From assembly GCF_003346775.1 (NCBI RefSeq), contig NZ_CP031219.1, positions 310,001 to 374,000 on the forward strand: a stretch of DNA of 64,000 bases. The letters are read 5' to 3'. The stretch is from Malaciobacter mytili LMG 24559 (lineage in GTDB: Bacteria > Campylobacterota > Campylobacteria > Campylobacterales > Arcobacteraceae). Under the pieces are notes generated by a model, which had not been told where the DNA came from, did no database searches, and saw nothing but the letters and a program-made list of their open reading frames with translations. This document shows, one piece after another, positions 37,868 to 47,076 of this stretch; the stretch's first letter is position 1; the number at the start of each line of letters is the position of its first letter. Made by a program: the position numbers and the translations under genes.

Positions 37868-38620
37868 TTAAACACCTCTTTTATTATCCCAAACTCTTAT
37901 ATGTAATCTATCACAATATTTAAAGCCACTTTCAAGTGCAAGATTTATTACTGCTTCACTATTTTCATTCATTTGTAAAGCAGTATCTCCCATAGGCATA
38001 AGATAAACTTCTACTTTTGGAATTTGCTTTAAAATTTCATCTATTTCCTCTTTTGCTTTTACTAAAAAATCTTTATTTATTACAAATTTTAAATATTTAT
38101 CTTCACAGTTATTAATAATTTGTGTTAAAGTTTTTATATTAACTCTTTTTTTTAGAGGTTCTAAAGAGTTACTTAATTTTACACTCATAGAAAAAAGAAT
38201 CTTTTTTTGATACTCTTGTGTAATTTGCATATTTAAAGAAGCATTAGTTTCAAGTGTAACTGTATATTCATTTTCAATATAATATTTTAAAACTTTTTGA
38301 AACTCTTCATTTTTCCAATATAATAAAGGCTCTCCACCTGTTATTACAATATCACATTTGTATGAAGGAAGAAAAGTATTTACTTTTAATATTAGTTCTT
38401 TTGCAGAAGAAAAAGTATGCCATTGGTCTTTAAATGCAGGATCAACAGCATAATATGAATCGCATGAACACTTTTTTACACCACTTGGAGTTTCATATTC
38501 AACAGCAAAACCTTCACATCTAAAATTACATTTACCAAATCTTATAAAAACAGAAGGGGAACCAACTCTTTTCCCTTCTCCTTGTATTGTTGGCCCAAAG
38601 ATTTCATTTACTTCAAGCAT
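37868..38620 (-). CDS. queE: 7-carboxy-7-deazaguanine synthase (radical SAM)
   Basis: QueE forms the 7-deazaguanine ring of queuosine with a radical SAM 4Fe-4S cluster. The 250-residue protein starts VNEIFGPTIQGEGKRVGSPS, the substrate-binding loop of QueE. Its cluster cysteines are arranged CNFRC, then 15 residues, then CSC, not the simple Cx3Cx2C; the inserted segment (EGFAVEYETPSGVKK) is known from Campylobacter-type QueE. It overlaps queD by eight bases. Confidence 0.92.
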   Translation of the reverse strand: MLEVNEIFGPTIQGEGKRVGSPSVFIRFGKCNFRCEGFAVEYETPSGVKKCSCDSYYAVDPAFKDQWHTFSSAKELILKVNTFLPSYKCDIVITGGEPLLYWKNEEFQKVLKYYIENEYTVTLETNASLNMQITQEYQKKILFSMSVKLSNSLEPLKKRVNIKTLTQIINNCEDKYLKFVINKDFLVKAKEEIDEILKQIPKVEVYLMPMGDTALQMNENSEAVINLALESGFKYCDRLHIRVWDNKRGV

Positions 38621-39146
38621 AAAAAGTGCTCTTACTTTTTGGCGTTTCTAAAAACTCCACATGGGATACTTTTATCCCTAGATGATTCATTTTTTCTTGA
38701 ACTATTTTTAAAAACCAAGCTGAAAGATTTTCACTAGTAGGAACAAAATCAACTAATACATAGCCTTCATATAACTCTTTTATATAATGTTCATCATTTG
38801 AAAATTTTGTTAAATCAACTAAATAATACCCTTGCTCAAAGTTTATAAGTTCTTCTTTTTTTACTTTTGGTAAAAGTGTTTGAAAAAGTGGATCATTTAT
38901 ATCTAAAATAAATTTATGGTCTAATACATCATCTATAAAAGCTTTAAACCAATTTAGATGTTTAAAATCTGTAACCATCCCATCTTGCAATTTTGAAGCT
39001 TCCAAATATACTAAAATTTTACCTTGATGACCGTGCAAATGTCTACACTTTAAACATCCATCTAAAGAAAAGTCAGTATTTAAAGTCTGTGACCAAACCC
39101 TATGCCCATAGCAAAATTCAAACTCTTTTGATATTTTCCAATGCAT
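38613..39146 (-). CDS. queD: 6-carboxytetrahydropterin synthase
   Basis: QueD converts dihydroneopterin triphosphate to 6-carboxytetrahydropterin in preQ0 synthesis. The 177-residue protein has the zinc histidines in CYGHRVWSQ and CRHLHGHQGKI and the late VEFLETPKSKSTFYA. It is longer than the typical ~120 residues through an inserted segment around residues 95-130. It overlaps queC by one base. Confidence 0.92.
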   Translation of the reverse strand: MHWKISKEFEFCYGHRVWSQTLNTDFSLDGCLKCRHLHGHQGKILVYLEASKLQDGMVTDFKHLNWFKAFIDDVLDHKFILDINDPLFQTLLPKVKKEELINFEQGYYLVDLTKFSNDEHYIKELYEGYVLVDFVPTSENLSAWFLKIVQEKMNHLGIKVSHVEFLETPKSKSTFYA

Positions 39147-39814
39147 TATAAAACCTTATAAGGAATTTTATCTTCACAATTTGCTTTTTTAAATCCATTT
39201 AATCTTAATCTACAACTATCACAAACCCCACAAGCTTCCTCTTCTTCTTTGTAACAAGACCAAGTTAAATGTAGTGGCACATTAAGTTCAATAGCTTTTA
39301 ATACAATTTCATTTTTCATTAAATGAACAAGTGGAGTTTTTATTTGTATTTTTGTTGTCTCTTTTGTTCCTGTATTTATACTATTTGTAATTGAACTTAT
39401 AAACTCTTCTGTACAATCAGGATAACCAGAGCTATCCTCTTCAACAACACCAATATAAATAGCTTCAGTATTTTCTTTTTCAGCAATTGCTGCTGCAATT
39501 GATAAGAAAATCCCATTTCTAAAAGGAACATAAGTAACAGGAACACCAGCTTCAATTCCACCTATTGGAACTTCAATTGATTTATCAGTTAATGCACTTG
39601 CTCCAATTTGAGTAAAAAATGGAATATCAATTTCGTATTTTTCTTTAATTTGTAAATCTTCACAAATATCTCTAAAGGCTTTTAGTTCTCTAGTTTCTGT
39701 TCTTTGTCCATAATTGAAATGAACAGCAATAATTTCATAACCTTCATTTTTTGCAATATAACTACTTAAAGTAGAGTCCATCCCTCCACTTAATATACAT
39801 ACAGCTTTTTTCAT
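39146..39814 (-). CDS. queC: 7-cyano-7-deazaguanine synthase
   Basis: QueC converts carboxy-deazaguanine to preQ0 using ATP and ammonia. From the ATG at 39814 the protein has 222 residues, with the PP-loop [11 protein letters not shown] and the zinc cysteines [19 protein letters not shown] at the C-terminus. This start overlaps the moeA stop as ATGA; a longer frame to 39856 lies inside moeA. The queCDE trio is complete except folE. Confidence 0.95.
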   Translation of the reverse strand: MKKAVCILSGGMDSTLSSYIAKNEGYEIIAVHFNYGQRTETRELKAFRDICEDLQIKEKYEIDIPFFTQIGASALTDKSIEVPIGGIEAGVPVTYVPFRNGIFLSIAAAIAEKENTEAIYIGVVEEDSSGYPDCTEEFISSITNSINTGTKETTKIQIKTPLVHLMKNEIVLKAIELNVPLHLTWSCYKEEEEACGVCDSCRLRLNGFKKANCEDKIPYKVL

Positions 39815-41028
39815 TTTGTTAAAAAATCCTTTTTCTCTTCTGTAAAGAATTTCCAATCTATTGGTAAGATTTTAATTTTTTCATCTTTTTTGATTTTTTC
39901 TACATTTTCATCTAAAACAATTATAGAGTTTGCAGTAGCTAGTGTTGAAACCATACCAGGAGTTCTTTTTTGAGAAGGAGTAAAATATTCTCCATCAAAA
40001 AAACCTGGAATAATAGTAATTCTTCCTTTTTTATTATTAAAGTTTTCAGCCATTTTTGCATAGATAAAATTATGATAAATTTGTGAAGAACCAAGAAGTT
40101 TTTGTATAATCAATCTTCCAAATAGTTCAAAAACTAAAGTTGAAGCTAAAGGATTACCTGGAAGATTTAAAATATATGTATCTTCTATTTTTCCAAAAAC
40201 TGTTGGTTTTCCTGGTTTTATTTTAATTCCATCAAAAATAGCTTTAAACCCTAAAGTATTAAAAGCCTCTTTTGTAAAATCAGCATCTCCAACACTTACT
40301 CCACCAGAAGTAATAATTAAATCAGCATCCAAAGAGTTTTGTATTAATTCTTTAATTGCTTCAATACTATCTTTTGCTTGTCCCATAAAAGTAACTTCAC
40401 ATCCAAGCTCTTTTGCCCTTGCTATAAAAGTTGGAGTATTTGAATTATAAATTTGATAATCTTCTATTTTTTCATAATGAAGTTTTAACTCTTCTCCTGA
40501 AGCAAAAACTGCAACTTTAGGTTTTTTATAAACTTTTATATGTGAAATTCCTTGAGATGAAAGTAGGGTGATTTTGGCAAAATTTATTTTTTGTCCTTTT
40601 TTTATTAATAATTCACCTAATTTTATATCTTCACCAATAAATCTAATATGTTGAAACTCATTTACATTTTTTGTAATTTCTATTTTATTGTTATTTATAA
40701 TTGTCTCTTCTTTTGGTATTATAGCTGTGGCATTATATGGAACTTTTGCACCAGTCATTATTTTTACACAAGTGGCAGTATCTAACTGTATATCTTTATT
40801 ATCTCCTGCAAAAACTGTATCAACTACTTCCAATGGTTTATTATAATCTTCATATCTAATAGCATATCCATCCATTGCAGAATTATTAAATTTTGGTAGT
40901 GCATAAGTAGAAAATATCTCTTGGGCGCAAATTCTATTGATACTTTTTTCAATAGGAATTATTTCAAAACCTAAGTTTTTTTCCAAATTATAGATAATTT
41001 CTAATGTATCATTTACACTTAAAGCCAT
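39811..41028 (-). CDS. moeA: molybdopterin molybdenumtransferase
   Basis: MoeA inserts molybdate into molybdopterin. The 405-residue protein has the family segments [52 protein letters not shown] and [23 protein letters not shown]. Its stop overlaps the queC start. There is no visible link in function between the two. It is divergent from the gene at 41099. Confidence 0.94.
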   Translation of the reverse strand: MALSVNDTLEIIYNLEKNLGFEIIPIEKSINRICAQEIFSTYALPKFNNSAMDGYAIRYEDYNKPLEVVDTVFAGDNKDIQLDTATCVKIMTGAKVPYNATAIIPKEETIINNNKIEITKNVNEFQHIRFIGEDIKLGELLIKKGQKINFAKITLLSSQGISHIKVYKKPKVAVFASGEELKLHYEKIEDYQIYNSNTPTFIARAKELGCEVTFMGQAKDSIEAIKELIQNSLDADLIITSGGVSVGDADFTKEAFNTLGFKAIFDGIKIKPGKPTVFGKIEDTYILNLPGNPLASTLVFELFGRLIIQKLLGSSQIYHNFIYAKMAENFNNKKGRITIIPGFFDGEYFTPSQKRTPGMVSTLATANSIIVLDENVEKIKKDEKIKILPIDWKFFTEEKKDFLTK

Positions 41029-41063
41029 ATAACTCCTTTACTAATACCTTATGACAAGTTTGC

Positions 41064-41069
41064 TATAAT
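41064..41069 (+). promoter_or_regulatory. -10 element of the 41099 gene
   Basis: TATAAT in TTTGCTATAATACC, 30 bases before the ATG at 41099. Confidence 0.55.
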
Positions 41070-41098
41070 ACCAAAATTTTTTAAAAGAGAGATAAACA

Positions 41099-41503
41099 AT
41101 GGAAATTATGCAAGAAGCAGTAACAACTCATATCTATGCTATATATATCTTTTTAGCAATTATTTTATTTAATTTTTACAGTGTAGTTACACAAAAAGAT
41201 TTTATAAAATTAGCTAAAAGACTAAAATTTATGACTCCTATGTATCATCTATCAAATGCAATTATTATGTACACAGGAGCAATAGTTTCAGCATATGCAA
41301 AAAACTTTAGTTTAACAGTTGTTTTAATGATAGCTGCTTCAATATTTTTATTAGTAATTGAGATAAAAAGATATAAGAAGATGAGAATTATAAAAAGTAA
41401 TGAACTTAAACTTCAAGAAGAATTTATTCCTTATGCAAAAAAGATTTATACAATTGAAGTTAGTGTTTTAGTTTTTGTATATATTATTTCTAAGGTATTT
41501 TAA
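41099..41503 (+). CDS. uncharacterised four-helix membrane protein
   Basis: A 134-residue protein with four predicted membrane helices (about 12-30, 46-66, 70-88 and 116-133) and a charged loop between helices 3 and 4 (IKRYKKMRIIKSNELKLQEE). Its stop shares a base with the rsmE start (TAATG), so it is coupled to rsmE. I do not recognise a family; similar small membrane proteins accompany rsmE in related genomes, as far as I recall. Confidence 0.6.
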   Translation: MEIMQEAVTTHIYAIYIFLAIILFNFYSVVTQKDFIKLAKRLKFMTPMYHLSNAIIMYTGAIVSAYAKNFSLTVVLMIAASIFLLVIEIKRYKKMRIIKSNELKLQEEFIPYAKKIYTIEVSVLVFVYIISKVF

Positions 41504-42174
41504 TGCAATACACATATGATGAAAATGCTGGAATAGTTCAACTTATTTTAGACAATGATAATTATAAACATTTAATAAAAGCTAGAAGGCAAAAAGTAGG
41601 GGATTTTTTATCTTTTAGAAATCTAAAAAATAGTTTTTTATATAATTATAAAATTATCTCAATTGATAAAAAAAGTGCAACATTGGAACTTTTCTCTTCT
41701 GAAGAAAAAGAAGTAGAAGTTGAAAAAAAACTTCATCTTGGTTGGTGCATTGTTGATCCAAAAACTGTAGAAAAAGAGTTGCCTTATTTAAATGAATTAG
41801 GAGTTGATAAAATCACTTTTTTCCCTAGTGATTATTCTCAAAAGAATTTTAAATTAAATTTTGAAAAATTAGAGAAAATTTTAATAAACTCTTCTCAACA
41901 ATGTGGAAGAAGTTCTATTATAAAACTTGAAAGTGAAAAAAGCTTAAAAGAGTTTATCCTAAAAAATCCAGAAGCATATATGTTAAATTTCTCTTTAAAA
42001 ACAGTTGATAGTGTAAAAGAAGAGATAAATACTATAATTATTGGTTGTGAAGGTGGTTTTTCAAAAGCTGAAATTCAAAGTTTTAATCAAGAAAAAATAG
42101 TAGGTTTTAAAACACCATTAATTTTAAAATCTCAAACTGCAATTAGTGCAGTTGCTTCAAAAATTATAATTTAA
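41503..42174 (+). CDS. rsmE: 16S rRNA m3U1498 methyltransferase
   Basis: RsmE methylates U1498 of 16S rRNA. The 223-residue protein has an N-terminal PUA-like domain (NDNYKHLIKARRQKVGDFLSF) and the SPOUT knot with IIGCEGGFSKAEIQSF and TPLILKSQTAISA. Its start overlaps the preceding stop by one base. A strong hairpin follows. Confidence 0.93.
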   Translation: MQYTYDENAGIVQLILDNDNYKHLIKARRQKVGDFLSFRNLKNSFLYNYKIISIDKKSATLELFSSEEKEVEVEKKLHLGWCIVDPKTVEKELPYLNELGVDKITFFPSDYSQKNFKLNFEKLEKILINSSQQCGRSSIIKLESEKSLKEFILKNPEAYMLNFSLKTVDSVKEEINTIIIGCEGGFSKAEIQSFNQEKIVGFKTPLILKSQTAISAVASKIII

Positions 42175-42201
42175 AAGATAAACTTTTAAAGTTTATCTTT
42201 T
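42173..42201. terminator. bidirectional terminator, rsmE / cytochrome
   Basis: AAAAGATAAACTT (42173-42185) and AAGTTTATCTTTT (42189-42201), a perfect 13-bp stem around a 3-base loop, between two convergent genes. It begins inside the rsmE stop codon. Confidence 0.85.
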
Positions 42202-42209
42202 AATTGTTC

Positions 42210-42605
42210 TTACCAGCTTCTTACAATAGAGTGGCATCTAGAACATGCATTTAAAATATCAGAGTATGCATTTGCAGCATTTAAATATGCTTTATCATCT
42301 AGATTTAATTCTAATATATTAATATCTAAGTTAATTCTTTTTGCAGCATTTGAAGCAACATTTACCATATGTTTTTTATCTTTTGGTAAATATTGAGCGA
42401 TTACTTTTTCTTCAGAAAATAATTTATTCCCATCTTTTACAAGTTTAACTCCACTTCTAATTAATTCAACATTATTATTTAAAAATCCTTGTTGAATTTG
42501 AGTCATACCTTGCTCCATGATAGACATAGATTTTTGCATAACATCTTGAGCATTAGCCACACCAAGAGCTAATGTACATGCTAATACGATTTTTCCTAAC
42601 TTCAT
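42210..42605 (-). CDS. small helical cytochrome c (c'-like)
   Basis: A 131-residue exported protein with a signal peptide ending ANA (about residue 19), helix-rich sequence and one haem c motif near the C-terminus, C121-x2-C124-H125. This layout (four helices, CXXCH at the end) is that of cytochrome c'/c556-type proteins, which bind NO or transfer electrons. It has its own leader and sits next to, but apart from, the bc1 operon. The exact role is unknown. Confidence 0.75.
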   Translation of the reverse strand: MKLGKIVLACTLALGVANAQDVMQKSMSIMEQGMTQIQQGFLNNNVELIRSGVKLVKDGNKLFSEEKVIAQYLPKDKKHMVNVASNAAKRINLDINILELNLDDKAYLNAANAYSDILNACSRCHSIVRSW

Positions 42606-42733
42606 ATTTGTCCCTTTATTTTTTGTTACAAAAATGTTACTATTTAATGCGTTAAACTGTACTTAAGTTTTATAAAAAGATTTAATAATTAAAAAAATAA
42701 AATAATTTTTAGTAAAAAAGTAGCAATAATAAA

Positions 42734-42764
42734 AAAAGGAGATTAGAAAGCCTAATCTCCTTTT
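42734..42764 (-). terminator. petABC terminator
   Basis: AAAAGGAGATTAG (42734-42746) and CTAATCTCCTTTT (42752-42764), a perfect 13-bp stem behind petC. The A run before it (42731-42733) becomes a U tract on the minus strand. Confidence 0.85.
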
Positions 42765-42785
42765 AGATTTTTAAGAAAGAGGTTC

Positions 42786-43658
42786 TTAGTGAACATCTCT
42801 CCATTTGCTTGCTTTCCATAACCATGCAAAGATAGCAAAAATTACTAAGTAAATTAAGAATTTAGGACCTAAAGCTTCTCTTTCAGCTTTTTTAGAATCA
42901 CCAACTTCTTGCATATATGCCACAACTTGTTGTTCAGCTTCTTGAGTTAAACCAACTCTTGGCATAGCTGTACCTTCTAAGTGTTTTTGTGGGTCATTTA
43001 CAAAAGTATGTAAGTAAGACTCACCTCTACTTCTGATATATTGAGATAAATCAGGAGGTAATTTACCCATATATGCTTTGATATGTTCATTTGGAGTTTT
43101 AGCAGCCATAGAACCACCTTTCATATCTCCATATTTAATACCATGACATCTTTGACAAGCATCAGTAAATACTTCTTTGTTTGTCATTTTTTCTGGTGCA
43201 ATTGATTGTAAATATGCTACCATATCTGCAATCTCTTGTGGTTGCATCCAATCATAACTTGGCATTGGATGAACTCTACCATCAACAAATTTATGCTCAA
43301 CTTTTGAAGCTTTTGCAGGATTTTTAATAAATGCAGCTAAATATTCAGCATTATATAATTTCCCAGAAGAACTTAAATCTGGTGGAACAACTCCATAGCT
43401 AGCAGCTGCAGTTGCATCATCCATAACAGGAGGGAATCCCTCTTTATTAATCGAGTGACAAGCAGTACAGTTTGCTTGAACTAAAGATGCACCATTTGCA
43501 GCATCACCTTTTAGTCCTCCTAATCCATCAACATCTTTAAATTGATAGTCAGCAGCTTCAACATGTGGGTGCATTTGTGAGTGAGCGAATGGTTCAACTC
43601 CCCAGTAAGTAATAAGTGTAAAAACTACTACTACTGCTAATATTTTTAATTCTCTCAT
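42786..43658 (-). CDS. petC: bc1 complex dihaem cytochrome c1-type subunit
   Basis: A 290-residue subunit that passes electrons from the Rieske protein to soluble cytochromes. It has an N-terminal membrane segment (about 5-22), two haem c sites, C64-x2-C67-H68 and C168-x2-C171-H172, and a C-terminal membrane helix (about 265-285). Classical c1 has one haem; the two-haem form is typical of Campylobacterota. The start overlaps petB (TAATG). Confidence 0.93.
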   Translation of the reverse strand: MRELKILAVVVVFTLITYWGVEPFAHSQMHPHVEAADYQFKDVDGLGGLKGDAANGASLVQANCTACHSINKEGFPPVMDDATAAASYGVVPPDLSSSGKLYNAEYLAAFIKNPAKASKVEHKFVDGRVHPMPSYDWMQPQEIADMVAYLQSIAPEKMTNKEVFTDACQRCHGIKYGDMKGGSMAAKTPNEHIKAYMGKLPPDLSQYIRSRGESYLHTFVNDPQKHLEGTAMPRVGLTQEAEQQVVAYMQEVGDSKKAEREALGPKFLIYLVIFAIFAWLWKASKWRDVH

Positions 43659-44905
43659 TATGCACCTCTCTTTTTAGCATCTGCTTTTGTGATAATTGGT
43701 AATACTAAGAATAAGATAATAAATAACATAGCTGAAACAAATCCAACCCATGCATTGATACCTGTTGGAGGTAATTTACCATAAACAGTTAATACTATTA
43801 AATCAACCATTAAAATCCAGAACCATACATTAAATCCAGGTCTTTTATAAGCTGGTAAAACAGCAGGATCTCTATCTAAAAATGGTAATAATAAGAAAAT
43901 AGCATTTGCAAAACCAAATGCAGCTAATCCAATATCAAATGCTTTAATAGGACCAACATCAAAGAAGAAACCTCTTAATACTTCATATGACCATAAGAAA
44001 TACCACTCTGGGTAAATATGTGCAGGAGTAACCATATTATCTGCTGGATCAAAGTTTACTGGGTCCATAGCAAAGTTATAATGGAAGAATACTAAATAGA
44101 AATAGAAAATTAAGAAAATTCCTAATACAGCTAAATCTTTAGAGATAAAAATTGGCCAGAAAGGAATAACTTTAGACTCTTTTTTATTTCCACTTAAATA
44201 TTTTTCAGCTTCAGCATCAAAATCAATATCTTCAGAAGATTGGTTATTAACGTGAGGAATTCTTAATGTATAGAAGTGTAATCCAATTAGACCCATAATA
44301 ACAATAGGTAATAAGAATACGTGTAACATAAAGAATCTTGTTAATGTAGCATCAGCAACGTTAAAGTCACCTCTAATCCATACAACAAGAGCATCTCCAA
44401 TAATAGGAACACCACCAAATAGGTTTGTAATAACCATTGCAGCCCAGTAAGACATTTGTCCCCATGGTAACATATATCCAGAGAATCCAGCAGCAGAGAA
44501 TGTCATAAATAATAACATACCTGAAATCCAAATCATCTCTCTACCTTGTTTATAAGAACCATAATAAATTCCTGTAAACATGTGAATATAAATAATTAAG
44601 AATACAACAGAAGCTGCAACACCATGCATATGTCTAAATAACCAACCATATGCAACTTCTTGCATAATTGTGTAATTAACTGAATCAAAAGCTAGATTTA
44701 CATCAGGCTTGTAATACATCATTAAAAATAGACCAGAAATTACTAATATACCAAAAGTAGTAGCTAGTAATACACCCATTGCCCATAAGAAGTTAATATC
44801 TTTTGGAATCCAATACTCAGTCATTAAAACTTTGTTTAGTGCTGTAGTGTTTAATCTTTGATCTAACCACTCACCAACAGAGTTTGCTTTAGTAAATTTT
44901 GCCAT
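43658..44905 (-). CDS. petB: bc1 complex cytochrome b
   Basis: The 415-residue quinol-oxidising subunit with about eight or more membrane helices. It carries haem b histidines in RHMHGVAASVVFLIIYIHMF and FMLHVFLLPIVIMGLIGLHFY, the GYMLPWGQMSYW Qo region, and the PEWYFLW motif. The gene lies between petA and petC and probably forms the core of the bc1 complex with them. Confidence 0.96.
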   Translation of the reverse strand: MAKFTKANSVGEWLDQRLNTTALNKVLMTEYWIPKDINFLWAMGVLLATTFGILVISGLFLMMYYKPDVNLAFDSVNYTIMQEVAYGWLFRHMHGVAASVVFLIIYIHMFTGIYYGSYKQGREMIWISGMLLFMTFSAAGFSGYMLPWGQMSYWAAMVITNLFGGVPIIGDALVVWIRGDFNVADATLTRFFMLHVFLLPIVIMGLIGLHFYTLRIPHVNNQSSEDIDFDAEAEKYLSGNKKESKVIPFWPIFISKDLAVLGIFLIFYFYLVFFHYNFAMDPVNFDPADNMVTPAHIYPEWYFLWSYEVLRGFFFDVGPIKAFDIGLAAFGFANAIFLLLPFLDRDPAVLPAYKRPGFNVWFWILMVDLIVLTVYGKLPPTGINAWVGFVSAMLFIILFLVLPIITKADAKKRGA

Positions 44906-44916
44906 TACTTAACTCC

Positions 44917-45417
44917 TTATGCCTTCATCGCAGAAGCGATTTTTTTGTATTCTGGACCTTCTTCACCTAAAGTAAGAGTATTCCCAGAAACACTAAATGG
45001 AGGTAAATCAAGAGGTCTTGGAGGAGGTCCAAATACTTGCTTACCACTTGCATCAAATTCTCCCCCGTGACATGCGCATTTCCACATAGATTTTTTCCAT
45101 GCAGGAATACATCCTAGGTGAGTACATAGACCTATAGCAATTGTAAATCTATCATTTCCAATTACTAAATCTCTATCAGAATTTTCCATTTCAGCAGTTT
45201 TTTTAAGCACAAAAATCGGTTTCCCTCTCCACATGATTGTACTTGGTTCACCAGCTTTAATTCCACTAAGATCAACCTTAGTAAAACCACCTGCTAGTAC
45301 GCTTGGTAGTGGATCCCATACCTTCTTCATCCCAACTAAAGAAGCGGCACCACCAACTGCAGCAACTGCAGCAAACGTATAACCAAGAAAATCTCGTCTA
45401 TTTGTATCGTTAGACAT
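44917..45417 (-). CDS. petA: bc1 complex Rieske iron-sulphur subunit
   Basis: The 166-residue Rieske protein has an N-terminal Tat-type sequence (NRRDFLGYTFAAVAAVGGAA) that anchors it, and the 2Fe-2S ligands C98-T-H100 and C114-A-C116-H117, with C103 of CTHLGC and the CACHGGEFD box. It is the first gene of the operon petABC. The promoter is at 45443-45491. Confidence 0.96.
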   Translation of the reverse strand: MSNDTNRRDFLGYTFAAVAAVGGAASLVGMKKVWDPLPSVLAGGFTKVDLSGIKAGEPSTIMWRGKPIFVLKKTAEMENSDRDLVIGNDRFTIAIGLCTHLGCIPAWKKSMWKCACHGGEFDASGKQVFGPPPRPLDLPPFSVSGNTLTLGEEGPEYKKIASAMKA

Positions 45418-45442
45418 TTATCTTCCTTATTTTAAAATAAAA

Positions 45443-45491
45443 TTCATATATTATATTAATAATTTTCTTAAAGTGTTATGACGTAGGTCAA
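45443..45491 (-). promoter_or_regulatory. petABC promoter with Crp/Fnr-type palindrome
   Basis: TATAAT (45450-45455, minus strand) predicts a start near 45443. The palindrome TTGAC-CTAC-GTCAT (45478-45491, minus strand) is centred at 45484.5, exactly -41.5 from that start, the class II position of Crp/Fnr activators. The half-site resembles TTGAT of Fnr boxes but has C as the fifth base. This is inference from spacing and symmetry. Confidence 0.45.
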
Positions 45492-45574
45492 ATTGAGCTA
45501 TTTTAAAGCTATTTTGTGAGGAAAATACACAGTGGATATATAAGAGTAAGTTATTAATGTATAGAAATGCTCAC

Positions 45575-45595
45575 TAGAGAGACTATTTCTCTCTA
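45575..45595 (-). terminator. thrC terminator
   Basis: TAGAGAGA (45575-45582) and TCTCTCTA (45588-45595), overlapping the TAG stop of thrC. Confidence 0.6.
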
Positions 45596-47064
45596 ATGAA
45601 ATTTACAATTTCTTTTTCTATATCTTCTTTATTAATAACCAAATTATGGATTATTTTTGCAGAAAATAATTCTTTAATACTTTCAGGTAATTTAGCATTG
45701 TATCTAGAAGAAATTTCTTCTAAAGCTTCTTTGTCAGAATATTTAATATTATTTTCATTTAAAGCATTTAAAACTGTTGGTGAAAACTTTGTCCATTCAG
45801 CAGTTGAGTAAATAACTGTTTTTAAATTTTTTTGTTTTAAATTTTCATAAGCTTTTAAACAAGTAGCTGTATGTGGGTCCATTAAATACCCTTGATCTAA
45901 AAATTCTTTTATTTTTTTAGCTCCAAAAGCATCATCTGAATAAATAGCACTAAACTCTTCTTGTAAAAGTTTTGTCTCTTCATTTGATAATGTAAAGATA
46001 TTTTCATTATTTAAAGAATCAAAAATCTCTTTTGTTCTTTTTGCTCCAAATAAGTCAAAAATAACTCTTTCAATATTTGAAGATTTTAAAATATCCATAG
46101 CGGGTGATTTAGTAAGAATTAATTTTTTATCTCTTATATCATATACCCCTGTATTTAACCATTGAGTTAAAATATTATTTTCATTTGAAGCTACTAAAAG
46201 TTTTTCAATTGGTAACCCCATTTTTTTAGCATAATATCCTCCAAGTACATTTCCAAAGTTACCACTTGGTACTACTAAATAAATTTTTTCACCAAATTTA
46301 ATTTCATCTTGTTTTAATAATTCAATATATGAATGGAAATGATAAATAATTTGGAAAATAATTCTTCCAAAATTTACAGAGTTTGCAGCACTTAATTTAA
46401 TCCCATCATTTTCTAATTCTTGTTTAAAAGATTTTGAGGCTAAAAGGTTTTTTAATGCAGTTTGAGCATCATCAAAATTACCTTTTATTCCAATGATTTT
46501 TTGATTTTCTCCATCTTCACAAACCATTTGTAATCTTTGAACATCAGATGTTCCTCCATCTGGATATAAACAAGCGATTTTAATATTTTCTTTATTTTTA
46601 AAAGTATTAAGAGCAGCAGGTCCTGTATCTCCTGATGTTGCTGCTAAAATAAGATATTTTTCATCTCTTTTTTTAGCAATTGAAGAAAGAATTGAACCAA
46701 AAGGTTGTAAAGCCATATCTTTAAAAGCTCTTGTTGGTCCATGATATTGTTCATGTACAAATAAATCCTCTTTTACTTTTACCACTGGACAAGGATTATT
46801 TTTATCATCAAAGTTATCATATAAAGCTAAGGCTTTATTTATCTCTTCTTCTTCAATATCAATTTCAAATGCTTTTAAAATATCATAAGCAAGCTCTTTA
46901 TAGCTTTTATTGATATGATTTAAAATGAAGTTTTCTTCTAATTTTGGTAACTGTTTTGGTACATATAATCCACCAAATGAAGCACTTGGATTTAAAATTG
47001 CTTCACTAAAAGTTACTTCTTTTGGATGAATTCCGTCATTTCCTCTTGTTTCAATAAAATTCAT
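45583..47064 (-). CDS. thrC: threonine synthase
   Basis: ThrC converts phosphohomoserine to threonine with PLP. The 493-residue protein is the longer bacterial form. It starts RGNDGIHPKEVTFSEAI, has the PLP Lys in PTRAFKDMALQPFG, SGDTGPAALNTFK and NSVNFGRI. The homoserine kinase that feeds it is at 16180-17061. It is followed upstream by argB on the same strand with a 12-base gap. Confidence 0.95.
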   Translation of the reverse strand: MNFIETRGNDGIHPKEVTFSEAILNPSASFGGLYVPKQLPKLEENFILNHINKSYKELAYDILKAFEIDIEEEEINKALALYDNFDDKNNPCPVVKVKEDLFVHEQYHGPTRAFKDMALQPFGSILSSIAKKRDEKYLILAATSGDTGPAALNTFKNKENIKIACLYPDGGTSDVQRLQMVCEDGENQKIIGIKGNFDDAQTALKNLLASKSFKQELENDGIKLSAANSVNFGRIIFQIIYHFHSYIELLKQDEIKFGEKIYLVVPSGNFGNVLGGYYAKKMGLPIEKLLVASNENNILTQWLNTGVYDIRDKKLILTKSPAMDILKSSNIERVIFDLFGAKRTKEIFDSLNNENIFTLSNEETKLLQEEFSAIYSDDAFGAKKIKEFLDQGYLMDPHTATCLKAYENLKQKNLKTVIYSTAEWTKFSPTVLNALNENNIKYSDKEALEEISSRYNAKLPESIKELFSAKIIHNLVINKEDIEKEIVNFIREK

Positions 47065-47076
47065 AATATCCCTTCT

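Noticed and set aside
39815-39856. Longer queC start at 39856
   Set aside because: It would start deep inside moeA; ATG 39814 overlaps the moeA stop as ATGA and gives the usual N-terminus [11 protein letters not shown].
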